This document shows positions 1-7,285 of a DNA stretch of 64,000 bases, piece after piece (position 1 is the first letter of the stretch; every line of letters begins with the position of its first letter). The stretch comes from Dielma fastidiosa (GTDB taxonomy: Bacteria; Bacillota_I; Bacilli_A; Erysipelotrichales; Erysipelotrichaceae): the NCBI RefSeq assembly GCF_000313565.1, contig NZ_HE578927.1, forward strand, positions 106,334 to 170,333, read 5' to 3'. The notes below the pieces were generated by a model. That model searched no databases. It saw nothing but the letters and a program-made list of their open reading frames with translations, and had not been told where the DNA came from. The translations under genes and the position numbers were made by a program.

Positions 1-16
1 GCCGTGTAAATTACAC

Positions 17-45
17 TTGATTAAATAAGTGCTATAAAGTAGAAT
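17..45 (+). promoter_or_regulatory. Sigma-A type promoter of the left-edge membrane-protein genes
   Basis: A -35 TTGATT (17-22) and a -10 TAGAAT (40-45) are separated by 17 bases. They lie just upstream of the AAGGAGGG ribosome site at about 52-59 that serves the first gene. This is motif reading only. Confidence 0.5.
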
Positions 46-66
46 ATATGCAAGGAGGGATTGGCA

Positions 67-372
67 ATGGATAACAAGACTTGTTTAGTATTAACAAAAA
101 CATTAAGAAGTGTAGCAGTAGTAATTTTAGCGCTAGGCATTTTAGGCTCATTTTATTTTGCAGATACTTTTTTTGGTTCACGTGAATACTCTGTTCTTTT
201 CAAACTTACAGTTGCTTTAATTGGTTCTGCATATACATTTTGTGTTTGCGCTTGTATGATGTTCTTTGCTGAAATTACAGAAAGAACAATTTATCGAGAT
301 GTTATGTTAAAAAGACAACATGAAGAAATAACTGAACTTTTAAAAGCTAATAATGCTTTATTAAAAAAGTAA
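67..372 (+). CDS. Small two-helix membrane protein, paralogue of the next gene
   Basis: A 101-residue protein of unknown function. ATG 67 is preferred over the in-frame TTG at 61 because AAGGAGGG ends about 7 bases before the ATG and almost touches the TTG. Two hydrophobic segments are visible (about residues 14-33 and 45-68), followed by a charged, probably coiled, cytoplasmic tail. The helix-1 pattern of an L-rich stretch ending in GIxGS, and the AEI/GEI-xER motif after helix 2, are shared with the gene at 396, so the two are likely tandem paralogues. The motif resembles small membrane proteins of Firmicutes that end in an acidic GEI(I/L)xxL tail, but no function is assigned. Base composition is very AT-rich compared with the main chromosome to the right. 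Confidence 0.7.
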   Translation: MDNKTCLVLTKTLRSVAVVILALGILGSFYFADTFFGSREYSVLFKLTVALIGSAYTFCVCACMMFFAEITERTIYRDVMLKRQHEEITELLKANNALLKK

Positions 373-395
373 AATGAAACGAGAAAGGAATAACT

Positions 396-725
396 ATGAC
401 TACTGGAAATAATGATAATGGAATGTTATTGCTGGCAACAATAATAAAGAAATTAGCTTTAGTATTACTTGTTTTAGGATTAATAGGCTCTTATTTCATA
501 GGTAAAACTATGGGAGAAATTAAATATTTACTAAACACTTACACTAGATATATTAGCTACGATTTCAGTTCTTTTCTAATAGGTGCGATTATTACTATAA
601 TTACATCCTTACTAATTTATGTATTAGGAGAAATCTTAGAAAGAGTTGTATTTTGTGATGCAAACATACTCACTTTCTATAATGCCATGATTGAGAAGAA
701 AGAAGAAGAAACACATGTTGATTAA
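396..725 (+). CDS. Small two-helix membrane protein, paralogue of the preceding gene
   Basis: A 109-residue protein with hydrophobic segments at about residues 10-35 and 60-80 and a short charged tail containing GEILER. It matches the gene at 67 in helix-1 layout (LGLIGS against LGILGS) and in the motif after helix 2. AAAGGA lies about 5-6 bases before the ATG. Its last bases overlap the start of the next gene, so the three genes probably form one transcript from the promoter at 17-45. Function unknown; a shared membrane complex is inference. Confidence 0.68.
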   Translation: MTTGNNDNGMLLLATIIKKLALVLLVLGLIGSYFIGKTMGEIKYLLNTYTRYISYDFSSFLIGAIITIITSLLIYVLGEILERVVFCDANILTFYNAMIEKKEEETHVD

Positions 726-1584
726 AAATATTACAAAAGAAACTAATAATTTTAATACTTCGTTAGACGTAAAAAAGAAACATAATCATAAATATCTAAA
801 AATAGTCTCTTTAATAATTGTGATTTGCATAGCTATTTATCTATTTATTTCTAAAGATACGATAATAGTTTCATACAAAGTTATACAATGTTTAAATAAT
901 GGCAATGTTTCTGAAGCTAATTCTTTTTATCAAAACTATGATGATAAAATAAATGATTTAACACGTTATTTAATTATTGAATCATACAATAAAAATGTAG
1001 AAAAAGATTTAAAATCAGCTATGTATGATTTCAGTAGTGCTATTGCATTAAGTAAAAATTTAAATGATAGTTATTTTAATTTAGTAGGTGAATATTATGT
1101 TTTAGGTCAAAATTTAAATTTAGATAAAAACAATCAAGCTTTTGATTTTGTTTCTAAAATGTCTGATTTAAGATTGGGATTTAAAAATAATCTATTTAAC
1201 TTAATATATATTGCAAGCCCATATAAAGATGAGATTTCAAACAATCTGTCTTCTATTTTATCCAATTTTGCTATTAAAAATTACAGTAGTGTAAAAAGAG
1301 AACTGGATAATATGAATGAAAACATTGAATCATGTGAATCTTATATGTATAAATCTTATCCAGAATATTACAAAGGCGCTTCTAGCAATTATAATCTTTT
1401 AGGTATAACAAAAGAATATTTTTATAATTTATCTGATATGTATACTTCTGCTATCAAATATAATTATCAAGCATTTGATGATGCAAATAACGAAGCACAG
1501 ACTACTAATAAAACAATGCAAGAAATATTAAATAATACTAGTGAATTTCTTAGTGATTTAGAAATACTAGCAAATATGAGATAA
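715..1584 (+). CDS. Single-pass membrane-anchored protein with large helical outer domain
   Basis: A 289-residue protein from ATG 715; an in-frame TTG at 691 lies deep inside the upstream gene and is less likely. A hydrophobic anchor at about residues 28-46 follows a Lys-rich N-terminus, predicting N-in/C-out. The remaining roughly 240 residues are rich in Asn, Ser, Tyr and Lys, look helical, and have no motif I recognise. It overlaps the upstream membrane-protein gene by 11 bases, which suggests translational coupling. The ribosome site is weak (purine-rich GAAGAAGAA only). Very AT-rich, like its neighbours. It could be a surface protein of an accessory element. Confidence 0.65.
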   Translation: MLIKNITKETNNFNTSLDVKKKHNHKYLKIVSLIIVICIAIYLFISKDTIIVSYKVIQCLNNGNVSEANSFYQNYDDKINDLTRYLIIESYNKNVEKDLKSAMYDFSSAIALSKNLNDSYFNLVGEYYVLGQNLNLDKNNQAFDFVSKMSDLRLGFKNNLFNLIYIASPYKDEISNNLSSILSNFAIKNYSSVKRELDNMNENIESCESYMYKSYPEYYKGASSNYNLLGITKEYFYNLSDMYTSAIKYNYQAFDDANNEAQTTNKTMQEILNNTSEFLSDLEILANMR

Positions 1585-1592
1585 TAATTACT

Positions 1593-1828
1593 ATGACTAA
1601 AGGTAAAATTAATATTAAATTATTGATTTATTGGATAATAAGAAATTAAGTAAATCTGATTTATGTTTATTAACCAACATCAGTTTAAGTACAATAAATA
1701 ACTACTGTAATAACACAGTAAAGTTATTAGTTGTTCATGTGCTATGTAAGCTATGTAATGTACTAGGATATAGTATTACTGATTTGTTGAAATATACTAT
1801 AAATAAAGAAAGAGGACTTCAAATTTAG
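1593..1828 (+). pseudogene. Frameshifted Cro/C1-type (HTH_26-like) small regulator
   Basis: ATG 1593 opens a frame reading MTKGKINIKLL that soon hits a stop. A second frame one base back reads IDLLDNKKLSKSDLCLLTN and continues to 1828. Joined near 1620-1625 they give a complete helix-turn-helix of about 70 residues with the family pattern (N-terminal K-rich strand, SKSDL helix, ISLSTINN recognition helix, C-terminal LGYSITDLLKY). The simplest reading is loss of one base. A separate 65-codon ORF could start at TTG 1631, but it would lack the first helix. The family match is by pattern; the frameshift needs read-level confirmation. Confidence 0.5.
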
Positions 1829-1895
1829 TCCTTTTTGTTTAAATTTTACTAAGTAATATATGATACAATATAAATACATAAAGAAGAAAATAGAA

Positions 1896-2237
1896 ATGAC
1901 TATATTCGAATAATACAACAGATTTAATGAATTGGCTCATCAAGTTGATAAAGCTTATGTCACATGTCATACTCATAAACAAGAAATCTCTATCAAAGCA
2001 CAAATTATAAATCTTATTGAAATAATTGGTAAACCACATTCAGTAGAAGTGCCAACAGAACGTGAAGTTCAATTTGATTGTTGTCAACGCAAATGTTCAT
2101 TAGTGTTCTTAAGGTTTGAAGAAGCTAAAGAAAATTTTAAAAATAATATAGAAACTATGAACTTAGAAGATTATTTTGAAACTAATAACTTTGAATTAAA
2201 ATTTACTTTTACGAAAAAAATAATTAGTAAAACATAA
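1896..2237 (+). pseudogene. Unknown small protein with in-frame TAA after codon 5
   Basis: ATG 1896, preceded by a purine-rich AAGAAGAAAA stretch, reads MTIFE, then TAA at 1911-1913, then YNRFNELAHQVDK and on for about 108 codons to 2237 in the same frame. A CAA-to-TAA change would account for it. Alternatively translation starts at TTG 1932, giving a 101-residue product. The protein has Cys/His residues (CHTHK, DCCQRKC) but no recognised domain. With the frameshifted regulator just upstream it suggests a decaying patch. Confidence 0.45.
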
Positions 2238-2243
2238 TATTAA

Positions 2244-2420
2244 TTAACTTGCTTTATTATTTTCTTGCTCTTCAACGAACTTTATATCAACTTGTATACT
2301 AATATTATTATTTTCTTTACAATCATACCATCTTTTATCAATAAATTCTTTTATCCATTCAATAGCTTCATCATCATGTGGTATAAAATCAAAATTCTGT
2401 GTTATTTTCATACTATTCAT
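2244..2420 (-). CDS. Small acidic hypothetical protein
   Basis: A 58-residue ORF starting at MNSMK (ATG 2420); a longer frame to 2459 exists, but its extra N-terminus is hydrophobic and has no ribosome site. The product is soluble, mixed charge, with a central EAIEWIKEFIDKRWYD helix and C-terminal alternating hydrophobics. No family recognised. It faces the preceding plus-strand ORF tail to tail with 6 bases between. Composition is AT-rich like the rest of the left-hand patch. Confidence 0.4.
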   Translation of the reverse strand: MNSMKITQNFDFIPHDDEAIEWIKEFIDKRWYDCKENNNISIQVDIKFVEEQENNKAS

Positions 2421-2459
2421 CTCGCTTTCTATTAAAAAAATATTCATTAATACTATCAA

Positions 2460-2498
2460 AAAGGATTATAACATACAGAAAATATGTTATAGTCCTTT
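2460..2498 (+). terminator. Long hairpin with weak T tract closing the AT-rich patch
   Basis: Arms 2460-2475 (AAAGGATTATAACATA) and 2483-2498 pair over 16 bases with one mismatch around a 7-base loop. The sequence ATGTTTTTG follows on the plus strand. It may end plus-strand transcription of the left-hand patch; the T tract is imperfect. Confidence 0.45.
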
Positions 2499-2587
2499 AT
2501 GTTTTTGTGTGAATTACTTTACTATATATCTCAATAGGTTACTTTACGAATCGCAGATCTTATAAACCTTATATGTCTTTCTAGTCT

Positions 2588-2631
2588 ATTCAATGGCTAA
2601 TGCAAAGGCTTTGCATACTTGCTCATTGAAT
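2588..2631. repeat. Imperfect inverted repeat in gene-free DNA
   Basis: ATTCAATG...GCAAAG (from 2588) is mirrored by CTTTGCAT...CATTGAAT (to 2631) with a small bulge. It sits in the gene-free stretch between the AT-rich patch and the lipoprotein gene and marks the compositional boundary. It could be a hairpin or the edge of a small element; no transposase is present. Confidence 0.4.
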
Positions 2632-2643
2632 TATAAAAAATAA

Positions 2644-2664
2644 AGCAGCCTCAATGAAGCTGCT
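2644..2664 (-). terminator. Intrinsic terminator of the YehR-like lipoprotein gene
   Basis: On the minus strand AGCAGC and GCTGCT pair around a 9-base loop. A T-rich run (TTATTTTTT) follows 8 bases after the stop codon and hairpin. Confidence 0.8.
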
Positions 2665-2671
2665 CATTTGC

Positions 2672-3127
2672 TTATTCTGCGTCTTTACATTCAATACCGT
2701 TTTGGTTGTTTAATTCAAGTGTTTCTTTGATTCCAATATAATCTGCTTCACCTGCTTCTACAATACCCGCTGATTGTAAATCAGCAATTGATGCTGCTGT
2801 GAAATCAATCGTTGTTGTTTCTACAAATGTATCATCATCTTTAAATTCATAGGTATAAGTCATGCCTTCAATAGCGCCGTATGCTTCATTAGCAGTCTTC
2901 GCTGCGGCTTCAATCATTTCCTTTGTCATGCCTGATTCTGAAATCGTAATTGTATTGGTATTGGTTTGCTTCATTACTTTAGTACCGTCATGTTCAAAAA
3001 CAGTATTTACAATAACACCAGAATCTTCCAACGTACATACGGTTTTCTTTAAATCTTCTTCCTTTGGTGTAGATGAACATCCCACTAAGCATAATGCCGC
3101 TAAGCAGCTCAATAATAGTTTCTTCAT
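2672..3127 (-). CDS. YehR-like (DUF1307) lipoprotein
   Basis: A 151-residue lipoprotein. The signal peptide ends in the lipobox LVGC with the lipidated Cys at residue 17, so the mature protein is anchored to the outer face of the membrane. The body has the YehR/DUF1307 pattern: a hydrophobic beta-strand after TVCTLE, a QTNTNTITIS strand, a helix around residues 75-90 and a C-terminal strand pair with IGIKETLE. Function of the family is not established. The gene is monocistronic, with an AAAGGAGAAAG ribosome site and its own terminator. Confidence 0.8.
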   Translation of the reverse strand: MKKLLLSCLAALCLVGCSSTPKEEDLKKTVCTLEDSGVIVNTVFEHDGTKVMKQTNTNTITISESGMTKEMIEAAAKTANEAYGAIEGMTYTYEFKDDDTFVETTTIDFTAASIADLQSAGIVEAGEADYIGIKETLELNNQNGIECKDAE

Positions 3128-3234
3128 TTCTTTCTCCTTTTAGATCTCATTCTGTGATTCCTCATTATTATACCATATTCTTATTCACGTGTTTTCCGAA
3201 TTTTGCCAACCATTTGACGTTTTGCGCAAGAAAA

Positions 3235-3258
3235 GCAGAAATCATATCAGATTTCCGC
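3235..3258 (-). terminator. Terminator overlapping the oppF stop codon
   Basis: GCGGAAATC and GATTTCTGC (minus strand) pair with a 6-base loop followed by TTTTCTT. The left arm contains the last codons of oppF, so the hairpin straddles the stop codon and ends the opp operon. Confidence 0.7.
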
Positions 3259-4185
3259 CTTTTTACTCCATGCTTCAAGCTCTTCATCAGTAGCAAGCAC
3301 ATAATGCTCACCACCCAGATAATGCTGAGTCCCTAAGTTATAATCAATGCCGCTGGTCGCATAGTCATAAGCCAATGCGATTCTTTTCTTCTCAACATGC
3401 GGATTTGCATGCGGAATTGCCGACAGCAGACTCTTGGTATATGGGTGAATCGGATTGTTGAAGATTTCTTCCGTCGTCCCGGTTTCCACTAAATGTCCCA
3501 GATGCAGTACACCGATACGGTCAGAGATATATTTAACCATTGATAAATCATGGGCAATAAACAAATAAGCTGTATTGGTCTGCTTCTGAATTTCTTTCAT
3601 TAAATTGACAACCTGTGCCTGAATGGATACATCCAGCGCGGAAATTGCTTCATCAGCAATAATCAGTTCAGGATCCATAATCAACGCGCGGGCAATACCG
3701 ATACGCTGACGCTGACCGCCGGAGAATTGATGCGGATAACGCATCGCATGCTCATGCGATAAGCCTACCAGTTCAAGAATCTTATAAACTTTTTCTTCAC
3801 GTTCCTTTTCATCCTTGCAGAGATGATGGATATCCAGCCCTTCCGCAATAATATCAATAACCTTCTTGCGCGGATTCAGACAGGCCATCGGATCTTGGAA
3901 AATCATCTGCATCTTCGTGCGCAGATGCTTCACCTGATGCTGGCTCAGTTTGCCTGAAATATCAACGCCTTCAAAGGTAATCGTACCGGATGTAGGTTCG
4001 TAAAGGCGGATAATTGAACGGCCGGTGGTTGACTTACCCGAACCGGATTCACCTACTAAACCATAGGTTTCGCCCGGATAGATCACAAATGAAATGCCGT
4101 CTACCGCTTTAACCGAATATTTCTTATTTACCTTAAAATGTTGTTTCAAGTCTTTAACTTCAAGTAAAGGAGTTCTTTCTTCCAT
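3247..4185 (-). CDS. oppF: Oligopeptide ABC transporter ATP-binding protein OppF
   Basis: A 312-residue ATPase that energises peptide uptake with OppD on the inner face of the membrane. Walker A GESGSGKS is at about residues 45-52, the signature FSGGQRQR at 154-161, and Walker B LIIADEA at about 174-180, followed by the C-terminal oligopeptide-transporter extension (HPYTKSLLSAIP). Start: ATG 4185 is preferred, because AAGGAGG lies about 9 bases upstream and only 1 base from the alternative ATG 4194. It begins 1 base after the oppD stop codon, so the two are coupled. Family length is about 310-330. The exact peptide preference cannot be read from sequence. Confidence 0.93.
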   Translation of the reverse strand: MEERTPLLEVKDLKQHFKVNKKYSVKAVDGISFVIYPGETYGLVGESGSGKSTTGRSIIRLYEPTSGTITFEGVDISGKLSQHQVKHLRTKMQMIFQDPMACLNPRKKVIDIIAEGLDIHHLCKDEKEREEKVYKILELVGLSHEHAMRYPHQFSGGQRQRIGIARALIMDPELIIADEAISALDVSIQAQVVNLMKEIQKQTNTAYLFIAHDLSMVKYISDRIGVLHLGHLVETGTTEEIFNNPIHPYTKSLLSAIPHANPHVEKKRIALAYDYATSGIDYNLGTQHYLGGEHYVLATDEELEAWSKKAEI

Positions 4186-4186
4186 C

Positions 4187-5257
4187 TTATTCATCCTCCT
4201 TCAGCATGTTATCGATACGATGACGCAAAGTCAGCGGCATCTCAACCTTAGGTGCATCTTCATGAAGCAGCCATGAAGATACACGATGCTTGCCGCCGAC
4301 GTTGAACATTGGCGGTTCAAGCCTAAAGTCGATATTTAGAGCGTATTCATTACGAACCGCAAAGGCATCGCCTTCTACCTTGTTGAGCAAGTTAGGAGGG
4401 GTTCCCGGTATTGTATACAGAACTTCCTCATTGGTATTGACATCCGGCATTGAAGACAGCAGACCCCACGTATACGGATGACGAGGATCATAGAAAATCT
4501 CATCAACACTGCCCTTTTCAATGATTTTTCCTGCATACATAACTGCAACATAGTCAGCGACCTTCGCAACTACGCCTAAATCATGAGTAATATAAATAAC
4601 CGATATATTCTTCTTCGCTTGGATTTCCTTAATCAATTCAAGAATTTTTGCCTGAATCGTCACATCCAGCGCCGTTGTTGGTTCATCACAAATCAAGATA
4701 TCAGGATCACATGCCAAAGCGATGGCAATAACCACACGCTGCCGCATACCGCCGGACAGCTGGTGCGGATAATTCTTCATCCGTTTCTCAGGATCAGTAA
4801 TCCCTACTTCTTCAAGCAGTTCTACGGCTTTTTTGTAAGCCTCTGCCTTGGAAACCTTATAATGATACATCATGCCTTCCATGATTTGTTTGCCGATCGT
4901 CATTGTTGGATTTAATGATGTCATCGGATCTTGGAAAACCATAGCAATATGCTTCCCGCAGATTTTATGCTGCATCTCCCGATTTGAAAGCTTTAAAAGA
5001 TCCTGTGAAACCTTTTCGCCATTTTCATCAGTATAATTAAAGATAATACTGCCGTCATTCACAAAGCCATTGCCGCTGAGAATGCCCATGATTGCTTTTA
5101 CCGTTACTGATTTACCAGAGCCGGATTCACCTACGATAGCAATTGTTTCGCCACGGAATAAGTCAAGACGGACACCGCGGATCGCATTAACGATACCATT
5201 GCTGGTTTTAAATGAAATTGCCAGATCACGGATTGATAATACTCTTTCTTTTTCCAT
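4187..5257 (-). CDS. oppD: Oligopeptide ABC transporter ATP-binding protein OppD
   Basis: A 356-residue ATPase, partner of OppF. Walker A GESGSGKS is at about residues 43-50, the Q-loop [11 protein letters not shown] near 107-117, the signature LSGGMRQR at 167-174, and Walker B is followed by [10 protein letters not shown]. The C-terminal oligopeptide/dipeptide extension has the usual PDVNT and GTPPNLL motifs, although the Cys residues that bind a cluster in some dipeptide transporters are absent in that region. ATG 5257 follows AGGTGA; a GTG at 5263 is too close to the ribosome site. A short C-terminal tail after about residue 300 is longer than in typical OppD. Confidence 0.92.
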   Translation of the reverse strand: MEKERVLSIRDLAISFKTSNGIVNAIRGVRLDLFRGETIAIVGESGSGKSVTVKAIMGILSGNGFVNDGSIIFNYTDENGEKVSQDLLKLSNREMQHKICGKHIAMVFQDPMTSLNPTMTIGKQIMEGMMYHYKVSKAEAYKKAVELLEEVGITDPEKRMKNYPHQLSGGMRQRVVIAIALACDPDILICDEPTTALDVTIQAKILELIKEIQAKKNISVIYITHDLGVVAKVADYVAVMYAGKIIEKGSVDEIFYDPRHPYTWGLLSSMPDVNTNEEVLYTIPGTPPNLLNKVEGDAFAVRNEYALNIDFRLEPPMFNVGGKHRVSSWLLHEDAPKVEMPLTLRHRIDNMLKEDE

Positions 5258-5267
5258 CTTCACTCAC

Positions 5268-6278
5268 CTACATTTCCTTCATGGTCGGATCGAGCGCCTC
5301 TTTCAGACCATCTGCCAGCAAGTTGAAGCTAAGCATCAATACTGCCAATACAACTGCGGGAATCAAGGTCATAAACGGCGCAACCGTAAATGACTTAAAG
5401 CCATCAGAAATTAAAACACCCAGCGATACATTCGGTGCCGGAATACCCAGACCAATAAATGACAATGTTGTTTCCATAAAGATAGCATTAGGAATCGAGA
5501 ACATTGACATGATAATCAATTGACCAATGATATTCGGCAGAATATCCTTAAAGATAATTCTGAGATTGCCGGCGCCCAAAGTTTTTGAAGCCAGAACATA
5601 TTCCTGCTCCTTCAGTTTCAGCATCTGCGCACGCGCAACACGGCTCATGCCGATCCAGCCAGTCAGAATCAATACAAATAAAATCGGCACAATACCAGGT
5701 TTTAAAACAATCAGCATCAAGGTTGCGATAACCAAGGTAGGAATTGAATTGATAATTTCAACGATACGCTGCATTACCATATCCACCTTACCGCCAAAAT
5801 AACCTGAAATTAAACCATAAGTCATACCGATGATCATATCAACCGCAACTGCCGCTGCCGCAATGATCAATGATACACGGGTACCGCTCCAAGTTCTCAG
5901 CCATAAATCACGGCCAAGCTCATCAGTACCGAATAAATAGTAAATACCTTCAACACCTTTTTTGGCATAGACATCGACACCTCTTGACATACCGTTAAAG
6001 ATTCCTAAATGCTCAAGACCAGGTATCTTTGGCGGCAGACTTTGATGAGCGACGTTAACACCGTTAATCGTATATTCTGAGAGCATCGGAGCCAGTACAG
6101 CCAGTAAAATGATAATCACTATACAAACCAGACCGACCAATGCGCCTTTATTTTCCTTTAAACGTGCAGCCACGTCTTTCCAGAAAGATTGATTTTCATA
6201 AACTTTATCGATGTAAAGATCCTTGCGGTGTGCCAGCTGAAAATCATCTTTAAGGAATACTGTATCTTGATTACTCAT
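5268..6278 (-). CDS. oppC: Oligopeptide ABC transporter permease OppC
   Basis: A 336-residue membrane permease. A 40-residue cytoplasmic N-terminus leads to the first membrane helix (about 48-68), then an outer loop ending in YYLFGTDELGRDLWLRTWSG, the classic OppC signature, then five further helices. The coupling motif before the last helices reads EQEYVLASKTLGAG. It pairs with OppB to form the pore. AAGGAGG is 6 bases before the start, and the gene overlaps oppB by 8 bases, so translation is coupled. Confidence 0.92.
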   Translation of the reverse strand: MSNQDTVFLKDDFQLAHRKDLYIDKVYENQSFWKDVAARLKENKGALVGLVCIVIIILLAVLAPMLSEYTINGVNVAHQSLPPKIPGLEHLGIFNGMSRGVDVYAKKGVEGIYYLFGTDELGRDLWLRTWSGTRVSLIIAAAAVAVDMIIGMTYGLISGYFGGKVDMVMQRIVEIINSIPTLVIATLMLIVLKPGIVPILFVLILTGWIGMSRVARAQMLKLKEQEYVLASKTLGAGNLRIIFKDILPNIIGQLIIMSMFSIPNAIFMETTLSFIGLGIPAPNVSLGVLISDGFKSFTVAPFMTLIPAVVLAVLMLSFNLLADGLKEALDPTMKEM

Positions 6279-7212
6279 TGGTACCTCCTTTTACTAAGCG
6301 AATCCGCGGATCAATTACACCATATAATAAATCGACAGCAAACATTACAACTACATACAGCAAGCTGTAAATAAATGCGCATGCCATAACTACATTATAA
6401 TCATTAGCCTGAATTCCCATTGTCAGCAGCTGACCGATACCTGGAATTGAAAACATTTTTTCAATAACTAATGAGCCGGTCATAACGCCTACGATCAGCG
6501 GTGCCATAACGGTAATTACCGGAATCAGCGTATTGCGCAGCGCATGACGGAAAATCAAAATCGGACGAGACAGCCCCTTTGATTGCGCAAGCAGCATATA
6601 TTCACTGCCCAAGACATCAACCATTTCACTGCGGGTAAAGCGGGCAATCTGCGCGATTGAGAACAATGAGAGCGCGATGGTCGGCATAATACTGGAAACA
6701 AAAGGTTTCTGCAGCATAAAGATCGACGGCAGCCAATTCAAAGTCTTCGAGAACAATAAAATAAATAACATGGCAAACAGAAAGTTAGGTATTGAAACGC
6801 CTAATACCGCAAAGACAGATGTCAAGGTGTCAATCCAAGTATTTTTCTTTAAGGCTGATACAATACCAAGCACGATGCCTACTGGAACGCCGACAATAAT
6901 TGCCTGCAAACCAAGACGGATCGATACCCATAAACGAGCATCCAGCATCTGAGAAATCGGCATATTCTTCTGAATCGAATAGCTGACACCCAGATCGCCC
7001 CGAAGCATCATCACCACATAATCTACAAAACGCACCAGGAATGGCCGATTCAAACCGTATTTAGTTTCAATGATCAAACGCTGGGCATCAGTCAGCTTTT
7101 CATCATTGAATGGTGTACCAGGCATGAATTCAAGCATCAAATACAAGACAAACAAAATAACCAAAAGGGTGACAGCCGATATAGCGACACGTTTTAGTAC
7201 ATATTTTGTCAT
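6271..7212 (-). CDS. oppB: Oligopeptide ABC transporter permease OppB
   Basis: A 313-residue membrane permease with a first helix at about residues 9-29 and the OppB/DppB layout: FMPGTPF motif after helix 1, the KYGLNRPFLVRFVDYV loop, then five helices. The cytoplasmic coupling loop contains SEYMLLAQSKGLSRP. A strong AAGGAGGGG precedes the ATG. It follows oppA after a hairpin terminator, so the permease and ATPase genes should be expressed below the binding protein. Confidence 0.92.
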   Translation of the reverse strand: MTKYVLKRVAISAVTLLVILFVLYLMLEFMPGTPFNDEKLTDAQRLIIETKYGLNRPFLVRFVDYVVMMLRGDLGVSYSIQKNMPISQMLDARLWVSIRLGLQAIIVGVPVGIVLGIVSALKKNTWIDTLTSVFAVLGVSIPNFLFAMLFILLFSKTLNWLPSIFMLQKPFVSSIMPTIALSLFSIAQIARFTRSEMVDVLGSEYMLLAQSKGLSRPILIFRHALRNTLIPVITVMAPLIVGVMTGSLVIEKMFSIPGIGQLLTMGIQANDYNVVMACAFIYSLLYVVVMFAVDLLYGVIDPRIRLVKGGTNE

Positions 7213-7245
7213 TTTACCCCTCCTTTTCGTATGATTAAAAATAAA

Positions 7246-7273
7246 ACAGCACAGTGCGAGAGCACTGTACTGT
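7246..7273 (-). terminator. Intercistronic terminator between oppA and oppB
   Basis: Arms at 7262-7273 and 7246-7257 (minus-strand ACAGTACAGTGC and GCACTGTGCTGT) pair over 12 bases with one mismatch and a 4-base loop. TTTTATTTTTAA follows on the minus strand. It probably lets some transcripts through to oppBCDF and ends most after oppA. Confidence 0.8.
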
Positions 7274-7285
7274 TAGAACTGCTTT

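Noticed and set aside
1896-1931. Recoded TAA (read-through) in the ORF at 1896
   Set aside because: TAA read-through is not known in this setting and a simple mutation or later TTG start explains it better.
1839-2039. Minus-strand ORF of 66 codons
   Set aside because: It overlaps the better-supported plus-strand ORF 1896-2237, has no ribosome site, and is explained as a shadow frame in AT-rich DNA.
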